45,687 nucleotides of DNA from Chara braunii (taxonomy: Eukaryota > Streptophyta > Charophyceae > Charales > Characeae): NCBI GenBank assembly GCA_003427395.1, contig BFEA01000362.1, positions 19,961-65,647 on the forward strand, written 5' to 3'. The translations under genes were made by a program, and so were the position numbers. The notes below the pieces were generated by a model that worked only from the letters and a program-made list of their open reading frames with translations, had not been told where the DNA came from and ran no database searches. Numbering within the stretch: the stretch's first letter is position 1; the number at the start of each line of letters is the position of its first letter. Below, in pieces: positions 21,529 through 33,450 of this stretch.

Positions 21529-21909
21529 TCATCCTTGAAAAATTCAACTGTCGTATTTCTCCATCTTAGAAATATTTGATAACATCCAAAAATTATTCCA
21601 AATTCGTCATTCCCTTGTCCTTCGTTCTAGTTCCTGATGTTGAATAGACTCCCCATTTCAACCGCCTTACCATCTCTTAACAGGCAAGCCTGACCCACGT
21701 CAAAAAAAGAATAAAAAATCATATTATGAATTTGTGATATACCGACAGACACTGAGACACAACAACAAAAGCGTCTCACGACATAACACTTTAGTTCTCA
21801 TAAAACAACAATGATCACATCATCACGAGGCAAAGAACAATACTCGGATTTATACTGCATTCAATAATCAACACATCATCACAATCTCTACTAAAATCAC
21901 CAAATCACC

Positions 21910-21936
21910 TTTTTTTTTTTTTTTTTTTTTTTTTTT
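21910..21936 (-). other. Poly(A) tail-like tract on the minus strand
   Basis: Twenty-seven T on the plus strand, equal to a poly(A) tail read from the minus strand. It follows (in minus-strand sense) 47-bp repeats and ORF remnants, which is the layout of a retroposed transcript. Target-site duplications were not found. Confidence 0.5.
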
Positions 21937-21963
21937 GTAAACACCAAGATAGACAAAATATTC

Positions 21964-22104
21964 CTCAGGAACACAATCTCAACCTTACAACTTAAACCCT
22001 AGACCCTAACCTCAGGAACACAATCTCAACCTTACAACTTAAACCCTAGACCCTAACCTCTGGAACACAATCTCAACCTTACAACTTAAACCCTAGACCC
22101 TAAC
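21964..22104 (+). repeat. Three 47-bp tandem repeats with telomere-like core
   Basis: Units start at 21964, 22011 and 22058. Each contains GGAACACAATCTCAACC and then AAACCCTAGACCCTAAC, which resembles plant telomere variant repeats (CCCTAAA). Only about two telomere-like heptamers occur per unit, so this is not a true interstitial telomere array. Confidence 0.9.
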
Positions 22105-22149
22105 AAATATGCTCTACTTCATTTTGGGAGCGATAACAAAAACCATCGG

Positions 22150-23667
22150 CCCTAACATCCAAGTGCAAGCCGCAAAAACAAAACAGACATTACTACATTA
22201 CTAGACAAAGAAAAGAAAAGAAAACACACAAAAAAAATCCCATTGTGGCAAACCAAAAAACAAAGACCACCAAGAACACAACTGCACAAAATTACCAATG
22301 AAGAAATACCAATGCAGTCCATTGCATGCCAACACATGCACAACACCATACCGGAGCACAATCCACCAATGAGCAAGACAAATACTTTAACTATCGTACT
22401 AAAGCACCCCAAGGGGCCTAATCGCTGTCATATCTTAGATTCTCGCTATCTGAAGGCCCATCAATATCTAGATGACTGCACTGCACAACAGGCATTTCAT
22501 TTCCAACCTCCACGCTATCCATCCCACCACTTTCAGCATGACTTCTTAAGGGATGGACCAACACACTGGTCTATAAATTCACATTGAATCAGTCCTGTAG
22601 AGGCAGACCCCAACTCCGACTCAGACACTACATCCCCCTACGGCCTCCAACCCGGCTTGCAATCGTTTTTTTCCTCACGAAAAACACTATCAGCCCCTGA
22701 TATCGTTTTTTTCGATCGTTTCTTTTGAGTGCGCACTTCATGAATTTGCCATTTCATCAAATATATTACCTCTTCTGCTAAGACACCGTTTTTTTTCGTT
22801 AAAAAAGCTCTATATACTATTCAGTGTTCACACAATTTTTGGAGCTCGCACGACTGCTCAAGCCGAAGATAAAATTCCCATGCTGCATATTCGTCAGGTC
22901 GCTTACTTTTTAACTCATAGCTTTCCCATTACCTCATGGCAAAGCACCTTCACAGCATGCCAGTCAAACCAAGCACCTCTCCATCATTCAGACAAAACCT
23001 AGGCGCACAAATGGCTTCCACATGCTGCATGCATCGAAAGAGTTCTCGACCTAGCCACTCCAAGCACCTTATGTATGGCACTGGAAAATCTGTTTGCAAA
23101 TTTTGCAGAACACATCGACAGGGGAGATATATCATAGGAGTTCTAATCTCTCTACAATCAAGTCGACCATCTGATGTTGGCAGATTTCTTCCTATCTCGT
23201 TTTCAACACACAGCGCTCTCGTCTTCCATATCTCAACAATCGTCTCGTGGGCAGAAGCATCTACAGCTGAAAAGAAGGCATCAATATCTTTATGGTGAAC
23301 ACCAATTTCAACAGCCGAAGCAGTTTTCGCATTTCCCAGACTCGGCAAATCCTGTCCCTCACAACTCACAGAACCGCCACTCTTCAAAACCGCTTTGTGA
23401 AATTTCTTTTGCACCTAAGTAATATCCAAGCCTATCCTTCATCCTACCAATTTCCCAATCATGCGCTTGTCGATTATCCTCAATGGCCTCACCCATAACC
23501 ATTCTCCGACTCCACACAGCTAAGGACCCGTAAAAGATGTCGCTGTAAGCACCAAAATCCATCCTTATCTTTAAAATACTTTCCTCAGAAACAACGAATC
23601 CTTGAATCCGATGGTCAGTTCCAGCCAAGGACATCTCCACCAGACATAACATGAATTTTAACAACAT
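22150..23667 (-). pseudogene. Minus-strand ORF remnants of an unrecognised protein
   Basis: Three minus-strand ORFs follow one another: 23667-23359 (102 codons), 23414-22950 (154 codons) and 22412-22152 (86 codons, strongly hydrophobic, membrane-like). The first two overlap by about 55 bp in different frames, suggesting a frameshift or chance. The 154-codon ORF has ordinary amino-acid composition (SLGNAKTASAVEIGVHHKD, then a Cys-rich end). I recognise no domain. With the telomere-like repeats and a poly(A)-like tract downstream, this may be a decayed retroposed gene or transposon. Opposite-strand ORFs at 22243-22587 and 22936-23298 overlap it and look like shadows. Confidence 0.25.
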
Positions 23668-23699
23668 CCTCCATGTTATCTGTTCAAATTTTGTACATT

Positions 23700-24470
23700 T
23701 TTGTCTTGCGGAAATGCAATTTTTGGTTCGTCAAAACAGTTGCGGATGAAATGGTGGTTTAATTGGCACACTCCAAAGACACCAGTCTAGCCATATGCCA
23801 ACCACCTACCACCTGAATGAAAAAGTTGAAAACTCAGACTTTGGACCTTTTTTTTTTTTTTTTTCCCGAAGTCCTGGGAAACGGTACGAATGCATTCGAG
23901 TTGCAGCTGAATGTACATATGCCACACAATGAACTGCTGATATTGACAAAAAAAAAATAAAAAAAATCTGCTGAGAGTGTTGGCCATAGCCTCTGCTGCT
24001 ACCTGATGAAGGGTGGGGGACGATGAGAAAGGGAGGAACAGTTACTGGCAGGTCTCGGTCTTTGTGTTAGCCAGACCCCCACTGGCAGCCCCAACCCTAT
24101 ACCCTAACCATTAGGGGCAAGGGGCAACATGAAATCTCCCCTTCACACAGAGAGGAAAACTATGCTTGCAGGGGTCCCCTCTAGATATAGTCTTAGGAGT
24201 AGGTAGTGGAAGGTAAATAAATAGAAGTTGAGAGAAGAATATAGACAGTTGTGATCACCCCCAAAAAAAAAAAGTTAAAAAAAAAGTGTGTTTTGTCATG
24301 TTATGCTTCAACAAAATGTAGGATTGTCTGTGCAAAAACGTTTTGCACAACTTTCGTCAGTTTCTGAAGTGCTTAATCTAAACTTCCTCTAAAGGTTGAT
24401 CCTCATTCCTGAACACGCTGTCCAGGAACCCACAACGCATTTCAGTGGGGCATATGCATCGGGACCCCCC
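23700..24470. other. No recognised gene
   Basis: Poly-T near 23849-23864, poly-A near 23949-23966 and 24260-24285, otherwise mixed. A C-rich run lies at about 24464-24480. Confidence 0.5.
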
Positions 24471-24489
24471 CCCCCCCTCCCAGTGTTAC

Positions 24490-24552
24490 CAACATCCGCG
24501 AGTGTTACCAAAAAGATCTGATCCGCAAGTGTTACCAAAAAGATCTGATCAA
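24490..24552 (+). repeat. ~27-bp tandem duplication
   Basis: AGTGTTACCAAAAAGATCTG occurs twice in succession, separated by ATCCGCA, with a partial third copy upstream (CAGTGTTACCAA). It lies within the presumed LTR. Confidence 0.9.
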
Positions 24553-24950
24553 CTTCACATAGGTGAGTGTTCGTCTAGTCCAAACTCAAATTTGTATTGG
24601 TTGCCTGTCGGAGGGTGTGGCTGAGCGCGAATTGGGCAAGTTTTAGTCGGCAAAATGTGGAAAAGTTTCCTCCAGTGTTTGCTGTGGGACAACCAATAGT
24701 TGATTGGAATTTGGATCGGTACTTCAATCGATAATAATGGTGGTAACTTGAGGAGCGATGAAGGTTGAAAGCGAACTCCATCCTAACAGTGGTATCAGAG
24801 CAGGCCACAATTGCAAAGGAGCAGCCACACGACTGCCTGCCGCCAAATGGAACATAGTGTCATTGCATTTCAGGGAAAGACAATACAGAGGTGTGCACCA
24901 GCAGGGGCGGATCCCAACAAAAAAGCTTGTTCCAAAATAGTTAATAATTA
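24553..24950 (+). mobile_element. LTR retrotransposon remnant: LTR end, PBS and possible gag start
   Basis: TGGTATCAGAGC at 24790-24801 is the standard primer-binding site matching the 3' end of plant initiator tRNA-Met. It lies one base after a CA (24787-24788) that would be the LTR's 3' end. About 45 bp downstream an ATG at 24847 opens a 36-codon frame (start MEHSVIAFQGK), compatible with the first codons of gag before it stops. The upstream LTR border is not identifiable and no second LTR was found. The element is cut off by the TIR element at 24966. Copia-type elements most often use this site, but the lineage is inferred. Confidence 0.7.
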
Positions 24951-24965
24951 TTAATAACACATCTA

Positions 24966-25209
24966 GGCTACCAGAGTGACCCCAGGTCACTTGCCAGGCC
25001 GGTCATTTATTTTTTATTATAAATATGGTAAAGAATTTCGATGTGACCCTGGGGCAAAAGTTGTTCAGTGCATTTTTCTGCATAACGTAGTTTTTTTTCG
25101 GATTTTTTGATTTTTTTTTGAATTTGTTTTTTGCTAGGACCTTCCCTGGTCCTTGCACGGCCGGGCCGTGCGGTAAAATAGGGTGACCCGGGCGGCACGG
25201 CTGGTAGCC
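24966..25209 (+). mobile_element. Non-autonomous TIR element (family B, copy 2), TA target site
   Basis: Ends are GGCTACCAG (24966-24974) and CTGGTAGCC (25201-25209), a perfect 9-bp terminal inverted repeat flanked by TA on both sides (24964-24965, 25210-25211). It matches the copy at 3347-3641 along its length, including TTCGATGTGACCCTG, CTGCATAACGTAG and GGGTGACCCGGGCGGC. The length difference is mainly in AT runs and near the left end. It interrupts the LTR element's internal region. Confidence 0.85.
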
Positions 25210-25211
25210 TA

Positions 25212-25592
25212 ATAAACATTCCTGTGCACTAGAAGAAGAAAATTGTTTGCCATGTTGGTAACAAGAATTCGAATCGTCTGATATGCCCGGAAGTGTGTTT
25301 GGCAAGGCCGAGGCCTTCGCGGAGAATGCTTTTTCCTTTTAGCTGCGGGGTTGCATAGATGCTTATTTTGCTATTGTATATTGGGATCCTTGCCTTGCTG
25401 AGGGAGACATGGTTACGGCCAAAGGAAACAGTTTACTCTGCATTCTTTTCTATGATGTGACGGACGCCGGACCCGTTTTCCGGTTGGTATAATTCAACAG
25501 CACCCGTCGCATAAACCAGGCCGGTGTGCCTGGATCATACGACACTGGCTGCCCTTCTTTCAAAAAAAAACAAAAAAACAAAAAAAAAAACC
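25212..25592 (+). mobile_element. 5'-truncated LINE or SINE-like 3' end with poly(A)
   Basis: The segment contains GGACCCGTTTTCC (about 25468), also present at 39918 in the 3' untranslated part of the large LINE. A hairpin follows (CCAGGC at about 25517, GCCTGG at about 25529), and the segment ends in an A-rich tail (25561-25592). Hairpin then poly(A) is the same layout as the other LINE 3' ends here, though this hairpin is different. It is probably a related LINE family. Confidence 0.55.
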
Positions 25593-26400
25593 ATGTTTGC
25601 AAGAACAGCAATCTTCAGTGTTATGGAAAAGGAAAGTTGTGACAAAAGTAGGAAAACCCTCGTATACATCAGGTGCTCACTTATAGAAATGAACTAAATA
25701 AAAATGACATAAAACATCCATACCACGACGATCAAATCTTTTTGATTTTCTTTTAATTGCACATACTTAAAACATTCAAATCATGATTAGTATGAGTAAG
25801 CTGTGCACCTAACTGTGGTTTTACTTCTTGCCTACTCAAGTGATGGTCTTTTTGTTTCCCCCCTCTGTATGATATTATTGTTTTCGGGTCCAGTTTCCCA
25901 CATATATGTTTTCAGCAGTTCTCCTATACCAACGTAACAACCGCGGCATGACATGCTTTCCGCAGTTCTCGTATAACAAAGTAGTAGCAACAGTGGCATG
26001 ACAAATGATCCCCCAGAGGTTCAGCCAGGGATCCACTGGATCTAAGCCGGGGATCCACTGGATGTAGGTGACCTGTTTCACCCGCAAACCTCCAGGCAAT
26101 CTCAAAACATAAAGTGGGCGAAGCTGAGGAGAGCCTGACTTTACAGAGTTCAGCGATTTACGGCTCCGGGGGCTTCGGCCTTCAGGGAGCCTTCAGTGTA
26201 CCATTGCAGACCATAAAAGGCATAGCCATTATAACATTCTTAAGGGCCGTGTGAGCACTACGTCCTGGTCTGAAGCCATGTGAATAAGTGAAAAAGCGGG
26301 GCTCAGCTAGGGAAGAGAACACATTGGGTGGCCCTCGTGTACTCGGGATGGCTTCTCCCAGTTTTCTTCAAGTCACCAACGCCGAGATGCGCCTGTTTCC
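25593..26400. other. No recognised gene
   Basis: Mixed sequence. A short direct repeat GGGATCCACTGGAT occurs at about 26027 and 26052. The minus ORF at 25875-26105 (76 codons) and the plus ORF at 26288-26506 (72 codons) have no recognisable domains. Confidence 0.45.
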
Positions 26401-26414
26401 AGTGCATGGACTCA

Positions 26415-26492
26415 GACTACTTCAGTGGTTACATGGCCAATTTCTCAACGCTTCAAGTTCGGTACAGGGGTTCAAACCCCACATCCCCCAGT
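26415..26492 (+). other. tRNA-like segment with A/B-box motifs
   Basis: TACTTCAGTGG resembles an A box and GGTTCAAACCCC a B box, about 50 bp apart, followed by a C-rich end (ATCCCCC). No matching 5' acceptor strand was found, so this is more likely a tRNA-derived SINE piece or chance than a functional tRNA. Confidence 0.25.
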
Positions 26493-26799
26493 TGACAAAA
26501 AACTGAAGTGTGTCTCGAGTGTGTAGCTTCGCTTGGAATTGTTTTTTGAGCACCAGTTCACCAGTCGTATAATGACTCTTATTTCTCCATTACATACAGA
26601 AAACCCTAATCGCAGTGTGTGTTTTCATCCCCCCGCAAAAAAACAACCATCCATGATTCCATCAAACAAAAAGCAATACAGTAGAAGATGCAACGTTGGC
26701 CACATTTGTATGTGTGTGCGTGTGTGTTTGAACCCTAACGGCAGTGGGTGGACGGCGCGGGAGGGGCCGGGGGGTTTGGGGGGAGTGGGTTAATCGTGT

Positions 26800-27617
<818 letters not shown>

Positions 27618-27619
27618 GT

Positions 27620-28200
27620 GCGATCACTTTTCAATTGCTAGTCACAGCAGTCGTGTTCCTGCCATGGTCGGCAAACCCTGATAAGAGCGGGTGGGTCCAC
27701 GTGTGAACCCTAATGGCAATGTATGTTTGTATGTGTGTGTATTGCTTTTCAATCACTAGCTTGGCAGTTCAGTTTTTCGTACACAGCATCTGAGTTCATC
27801 AAGTTGTATCCTTACTCTTGCAGCAGCATGTGGGTCCTTTCAGTGTGAGTAGGCCCTGGAGTGCACCAGCAGCGACCACGAAACTCGCGTCAGTAGCGCT
27901 ATCTGCCGCAGGGCGCAACTGCGGGGTACTAGCGCAGCCCGCTGAACAACACCCAACCGAGTGCAGGCATGGAGTGTGACGCGGTGCCATCATCGGAGCA
28001 GGTATAGTGACACCATAGCCAAGGAGAGAGGCGCGGGTGTGACATCGCATCACAACGCTCGGTGGGGTACAGCGGTTTTTTTTGGGGGCGGATCGTACGT
28101 GTGTGAGCTCGGAAACGGAGCACAGACCACACACAGGTACAGAAGATCCGCATAAGGACTTAGGCGTGAAACAACAGTGGCCAAACGTGCGCCGGCGACA
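27620..28200. other. No recognised gene
   Basis: Mixed, GC-moderate DNA. A 111-codon minus ORF at 27799-28134 is overlapped by other frames and shows no domain. Confidence 0.45.
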
Positions 28201-28204
28201 TCAC

Positions 28205-28880
28205 AGAGATTATGGGATTTCGGACGGCAAGGACGGGACAGTGGAAAATTGGAGGCGAAATCGGTTTTGGGGGAAAGACATCGCTAGTTACTCAAAGTAA
28301 GATAGAGATAGAAAGGGTGGAGGGAAGAGAGGCGGGGGGAGAAGTGGAACTGGGGATTACGGGATTCTGGATGACAAAGATGGGACAATGGAAAACGGAG
28401 TTGAAATCGGGTTTTGTTCCGCGAACGACAACAGTGGGAAAAACGTGCACCGACGACATCGTCAATCGCCCGATGTGAGGGCGACGTGAGGACACCATGA
28501 AGCTTCGGCGGGGAGATGAGAGATTGGGCTTCTGCGGTCATCATCGACGAGACAGAGAACTAACGCACAACATAATCAACCGAGGTCAGTGGAAAAACTT
28601 CCAGAAAAATTTGCGACAGAAAGGGTGGAGGGTAGAGAAGCGGGGGCGAGGAGATAGGAGAAGTGGAGGGATTACGGGATTTCGGACAATAAGGACAGGA
28701 CAACGGAAAAACAGAAGTGAAATCGGTTTGGGGAAAAGACATTGCTAGCTACTCAAAGTAAGGAGTTGGAAAGGGTGGAGGAAAGAGAGGTGGAGGGAGA
28801 AGTGGAACTGGGGATCATGGGATCGCGGACAGCAAGGACGGGACAGCGAAAAACAGAGGTGAAATCAGGTTTTGTGCGAA
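28205..28880 (+). repeat. Imperfect repeat blocks, possible LINE 5' UTR monomers
   Basis: Two blocks (28205-28440 and 28668-28880) each hold two ~145-bp units with the core GGGATT(T/C)(C/T)GGA, AAGGACGGGACA, AAATCGG(G/T)TTT and CTACTCAAAGTAAG. The DNA is purine-rich. It lies 0.7-1.3 kb before LINE ORF1, so it could be the element's 5' UTR with tandem promoter monomers, as known for some mammalian L1s, but it may also lie outside the element. Confidence 0.65.
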
Positions 28881-29545
28881 AAACGGAGGTGAAATTGGGT
28901 AACGGGGTTGAAAGGGCGAAGAGGGGTTTGGAGAAGCGGGATGAGGGAGGTGGACGAGGGGGAATAGAGTGAGCGGGTGATAGAGAAGGAGGCGGACAAG
29001 GCAAGGGACAAATAGGGGCAAGGGGGTAAAAGAGAAGTATGTACTGAAAGAAAAAAGGAAACGAACAAGTTGATCGAGGGTGACTTGGTTAGGACGAGAT
29101 TAAAGTAAACAACAATCATACGAGTGTGAAGGGCCGTGATCAGGGGCGTATAGGGGTAGGAGAGGGAGGAAGAAGAAAAGCAGGTAACAAGCCAATCCAG
29201 GGGGACGCTTGCGGGCGAGATTGAAAGAGGAAGTCAATCACGCGTTAGAGGGAGTTGCCAAAGTATGATGACTGGGGGAGGGTGAAGGGCAGAGATGTTG
29301 CAGCAGGTGGAGTTTAAACTGGGAAGGTTGGAAGGAGACAGCGGCAAGATTGAAGGAGATACCCCAATCAGTCCCTGGGAAACAATTTAAACCAGGAGTA
29401 ATTTAAAATAAAAACTGAAAAAAGAATAAAGCAACAAAAAATAATCAACTCACAAGTAAAAACTTCCAAAAAACAGAAGTTGATCTCACAAAACTTTTAA
29501 AGCAGAATCACGTTAGCTGCAGGTGCCAGCGCCAGCTACATCATC
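28881..29545. other. Purine-rich leader region before LINE ORF1
   Basis: Mostly G and A on the plus strand with no ORF of note. Probably the LINE 5' untranslated part, though the 5' terminus of the element was not identified. Confidence 0.4.
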
Positions 29546-32311
29546 ATGAGGACCCCGAACAGAATGCAGTGTGCACATACGAGATTGGACTCGATGTTGT
29601 TCTATAGCGGGGCGATGAGACAACTGGCGGATGAACGCCTTCGGCAAAAACACTGGTCTCATCAGAACAATAATACACAGACAATTTGCTCCCAGCACCC
29701 CCAACAGATGGGGCCAGCCCCGAGCAGAGAGTTGCAGCAGACAGAGGACACAGGGATATTGACGGAGGAGGAAAGAGAACTGGAGTCACACGGAAAAACA
29801 CAGAATAAGGTAGGAGGCCCTACCCCCACCCCGGGGTCGAGAAGTAGCCAGTCGCAACCTACCTGGGCTGACAAACTTCGAAACCCGTATCAGAGGCACC
29901 CTGACTATCCATCGGGGGCAAGGAAGCCCGCAGACTGGGAATCTTGAGATTCCGCTGGACGGGCTGCCAACAGCGCGGGCCTTCTTTATGACCAAATTAC
30001 TACTCCCATCTGAAACACGGGTGGTGACCCATGGAGGTAAACAGGTCATGATGAAGGCATATCCCAAAGAAGTGGATCTGTCATCGGTTGGAGACATTGA
30101 AGAACAGTGCGGATCTGGCGCTTGACCAATTTTTGATTCAACCAGTCAACAATACCCTGTTCACAGTCCTGTGTCTGCATGCATCTGATAAATGTGTGAT
30201 TGACAGATGGAAACGTCTTTGCTGCGACCGGTCGGAGGTTCGGATCTACCCATGGATGCCGCAGCGAAGAATGGGGTCGGAGGAGAGGAGGGCACAACTA
30301 ACGCAAGGTTTCTACTGGGTAGAATTTCGTCATATTCCAGTCGAAATCCATACCATTTGTGTATGATTTTGGGCTGTTGTATGACATTGTCGCGTTCATA
30401 GACCCCCTCCCCTCCTTTGTAGCCAAGAGGGATGACTACTTGACGTTGGCACTGGATTTCCCCCAGGGCCAGCCCTTCTCCCTCGATGATGTGATTCCAT
30501 ACCAGATAGGAGGAAAAGAGTATATGATTCACACAGCACGCAAATTAAGGCCGTGGTGCCATAAGTGTAGGGCTTATGGTCGTCGGCTGAGCACTGAATA
30601 CGTCTGCCCACTCCATCCTCAAAAAAGGTCTCGGACAACGGGGAGACTGCTGAGAGATCCGGTCAAGGTGTCCCATTTGAGGACAGTGGACCCAGGCCAT
30701 GAAGGATGGATCTACATTGAGGGTAGCTCAAAGGACGGCTCCCAGATTGGGTGGAAATGGGAAAGAGATGGGGAGCCAGATTGGGGGACGCGGCCCCCGA
30801 ACACATGGACCCCCCCGGCTCCAGTGGAGGAGAAGGTGCAGCAAACACAGGTGAGTCCCCCACAAGGAAGCCTGGAAAACTCAGGCTGGAAGACAGTGGG
30901 CAAGAAGGGAGGAAAAGGAGGGAAAGAAGTCTCGGTTCAGAAACAACAGGTGGCATCTAGTCAGCGGCAGGGGGACAATGAAGATTACCGAGCCACCCCA
31001 GGTCCCGTGGCAGAGCAATACATTCAGAAAGAAGGAAGTGCAGAGGAGGAGACGAGGTACCGGTGACCTTCCCGGAGACTCCCCATCGGAGCAGAGAAAA
31101 CAGCTTGGAGGGGGAACGAGCACACAAGGGGGAGGACTGGTATCACTAGTAGAGGAAATGCACAGCCCCTCTACATGGGCGGGACAAATGGTAGTAGAAG
31201 GGCGGCGGGAGCAACAGAAGGGACAGAGGGAACAGACAGAGCATGTAGAACCGATGGAAGTAGTGATGAAGGACGGGGGAATGAGGGTGGAAGTTGGTCT
31301 GCTAGGGGAAGAGAAATCGGGGCGATTCAGGGAGACAGCAGAAACTGATCCCTTCCAGGCGGCGTTTGACTCGGAACCAATGGATGTTGACCCTCTCCCA
31401 GTCAACGCCAGTAAAGCTCCGGAGGTTCTGGTCCCGGAGTGTGGTCCGGGTGACGAAGAGAAGGGGGCTCCGCGGCCGATGGGGAACTTGAAAGCAAAAG
31501 ATGGTCCCCTTACTGATCACATCTGGGACAAGACATATCTAGAGTTGTTCCCCATGCTAGTAGACATGAGTATCTCGCTAAAAAATGTGCTGGAAAATGG
31601 TCTGCAATCAGGAGTAAAGTGGCCTGAAACCTGGCACAGACTGACCACAATGGTATTTGTACGGTTTCAACCGCCACAGGCAACTGAGGCCGAGCACGAT
31701 GTGGCCGAAAATGAGTATGATAGGACTCAAGATCCCCCAGTCCTGCACTGCTCAACCCCATCATCAGACCCGGACCTCCCGGTCCTGCACTGCCCACCCC
31801 ACCACCAGACCCGGACCCCCCAGACCAGGAAGAGAATGTCCCACTGGACCTAATACAGAAGAGAAAACTAAGGCATCTGATTGAGATGGGTCGTGACTCT
31901 AGTCCTCTGTCGCAAGAGGCCATCTTGCTAATCCCAGTTCGGAAGCGAAATGAGAAATGGGAGGTGGGTTTGTTTCCAGTGGAGGATGGCAGACAGGGGG
32001 GCTTCACGTTGCAAGGCTGGTCATCGTTCTGGGCGAACCCAAAAAATAGTCAGACATAGCCTCAATTACGACTCGTCCTAATAAAATTGCACAAAGCGAT
32101 GCCTATATACGGTTTGACTCAACCAAGGAGGCAGGCCTCAGATGGTTCACTCATGCTCAACTATTGAACCTGCAGACATTTAGAATAGGTCACAGCGATA
32201 TCTGGACTGAACAAGACGTCCAGAAATGCTTGTGTGCCCTCCTCAGGCTGGACTCCTTGGTGGGAACAGCGGACTGGGACTGGGACCAGCTCCCATGGTC
32301 CTGTCTGTAGT
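29546..32311 (+). pseudogene. LINE ORF1 (DUF4283-like, zinc-knuckle relic), frameshifted
   Basis: Protein-like sequence continues through at least five frame changes: 29546-29947, about 29944-30114, 30088-30366, 30359-31066, 30978-31853, 31818-32059 and 32060-32311. The centre has WVEFRHIPVEIHTICVYDFG and DFPQGQPFSLDDVIPYQIGG, followed by CHKCRAYGRR and a later Cys (30559-30612). This matches the plant L1 ORF1 plan of a DUF4283-type RNA-binding fold plus a C-X2-C-X4-H-type knuckle, with Arg where His is expected. The C-terminal part is Pro/Glu-rich with a short repeat at 31738-31830, then a globular-looking end (EVGLFPVEDGRQGG). ORF1 proteins bind LINE RNA in the cytoplasm and help retrotransposition. 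This copy cannot make a full protein. Confidence 0.7.
31738..31830 (+). repeat. Short tandem repeat in ORF1 (~45 bp x 2)
   Basis: GTCCTGCACTGC followed by CCCA and CAGACCCGGACC occurs twice. It encodes a Pro-rich stretch. Confidence 0.85.
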
Positions 32312-32546
32312 NNNNNNNNNNNNNNNNNNNNNNNNNNNNNNNNNNNNNNNNNNNNNNNNNNNNNNNNNNNNNNNNNNNNNNNNNNNNNNNNNNNNNNNNN
32401 NNNNNNNNNNNNNNNNNNNNNNNNNNNNNNNNNNNNNNNNNNNNNNNNNNNNNNNNNNNNNNNNNNNNNNNNNNNNNNNNNNNNNNNNNNNNNNNNNNNN
32501 NNNNNNNNNNNNNNNNNNNNNNNNNNNNNNNNNNNNNNNNNNNNNN
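32312..32546. other. Assembly gap (235 N)
   Basis: Unknown bases between ORF1 and ORF2 of the LINE. It hides the ORF1-ORF2 junction and the ORF2 start. Confidence 1.
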
Positions 32547-32694
32547 CGGTCAGAGCAGTGTATGCGCATGATTGCATCTAGAACCAATGCAGGAGAGCAA
32601 CAGGCTTAGATCTCCGATCTCGGTCAGAGCAGTGTATGCGCATGATTGCATCTAGAACCAATGCAGGAGAGCAACAGGCTTAGATCTCCGATCT
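32547..32694 (+). repeat. 74-bp perfect tandem duplication beside the gap
   Basis: CGGTCAGAGCAGTGTATGCG starts identical 74-bp copies at 32547 and 32621. Being exact and at a gap edge, it may be an assembly artefact and not a biological duplication. It lies just before the endonuclease coding sequence. Confidence 0.95.
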
Positions 32695-33450
32695 CTGAAT
32701 GTGAATGGTCTGGCCTCGTGCACATTTGAGAAACAAAATGCAAGCTGGGATTTAATGAGAGGGGTGGGAGGTAGGAATTGGCCGGATATAGTGTGCATAC
32801 AGGAAACGCACCTGATGGACTCCCTGGAGCACAACCGCACTCATAAAATGATCTGGCCATATAAAGCCTTCAAGGCTCATGCCCCGAGACCAGGTAGCGC
32901 AGGGGTGGCCATCTGGATTTCCCCCGAGTCTCGGGCGGACCCGGTACACCGGGTGGTTGATCAGGACGAAGGTAGATGGGTGTCTATCTTAGTAACGTTG
33001 GAACCTCAAAATTATATGCATAGTGTGTCTACAGCCCTAATACGATGAGTGAGAGGAGATCCTTCTTCGAGAATCTTAAGACACAAATTCCGGATAGGGT
33101 ACCAGTCATCATAGCAGGAGACTGCAATGCAGCCCCGGATCGGTGGATGGATAGATGGCGGACGCCCTCTCCAGGCCCGACGTACGTAGAAGAGGATGAA
33201 CGGATAATTAATGAGTTGTGTCTTTCACTTAAAGTATTCGACTCCTTCCGGAAACTAAATCCAAACACAAGGTTCTATTCATGTCTGTGGAAGTCTTGAA
33301 CAGAGGGCCAGACGAGATCTCGGATTGACTTAATCCTAATCTCTGAAGACATGGAAGGTGCGCTGCTCCTAACAGCGATCTTGCCCACTAGCCCGTATCT
33401 GGGCATTGATCATAAGATGTGTGCGGTCATTTTGTCTTTCCGCAAGAAAC
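32672..33450 (+). pseudogene. LINE ORF2, AP endonuclease domain
   Basis: The endonuclease nicks target DNA to prime reverse transcription. Visible motifs in order: RSLNVNGLAS (catalytic Asn region, about 32685), PDIVCIQETHL (metal-binding Glu, 32785), AGVAIWIS (32900), GDCNAAPDRW (Asp and Asn, about 33118), SRIDLILIS (33317) and IDHK (about 33405; most family members have SDH). Two breaks occur: a stop or frame change near 33045 and a TGA at 33298, so the domain is not continuously translatable. No clean start is visible, since the frame meets TAG in the duplicated 74-bp segment and the gap lies upstream. Exonuclease-endonuclease-phosphatase fold, plant L1 type. Confidence 0.85.

Noticed and set aside
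21964-22104. Interstitial telomere
   Set aside because: Only two degenerate telomere-like heptamers per 47-bp unit and three units; no continuous TTTAGGG array.
30881-31405. 174-codon minus-strand ORF and other minus ORFs over the LINE
   Set aside because: Antisense shadows of ORF1/ORF2, whose plus-strand frames carry the LINE motifs.
32161-32609. ORFs through the second gap
   Set aside because: Open only because N bases cannot encode stops.
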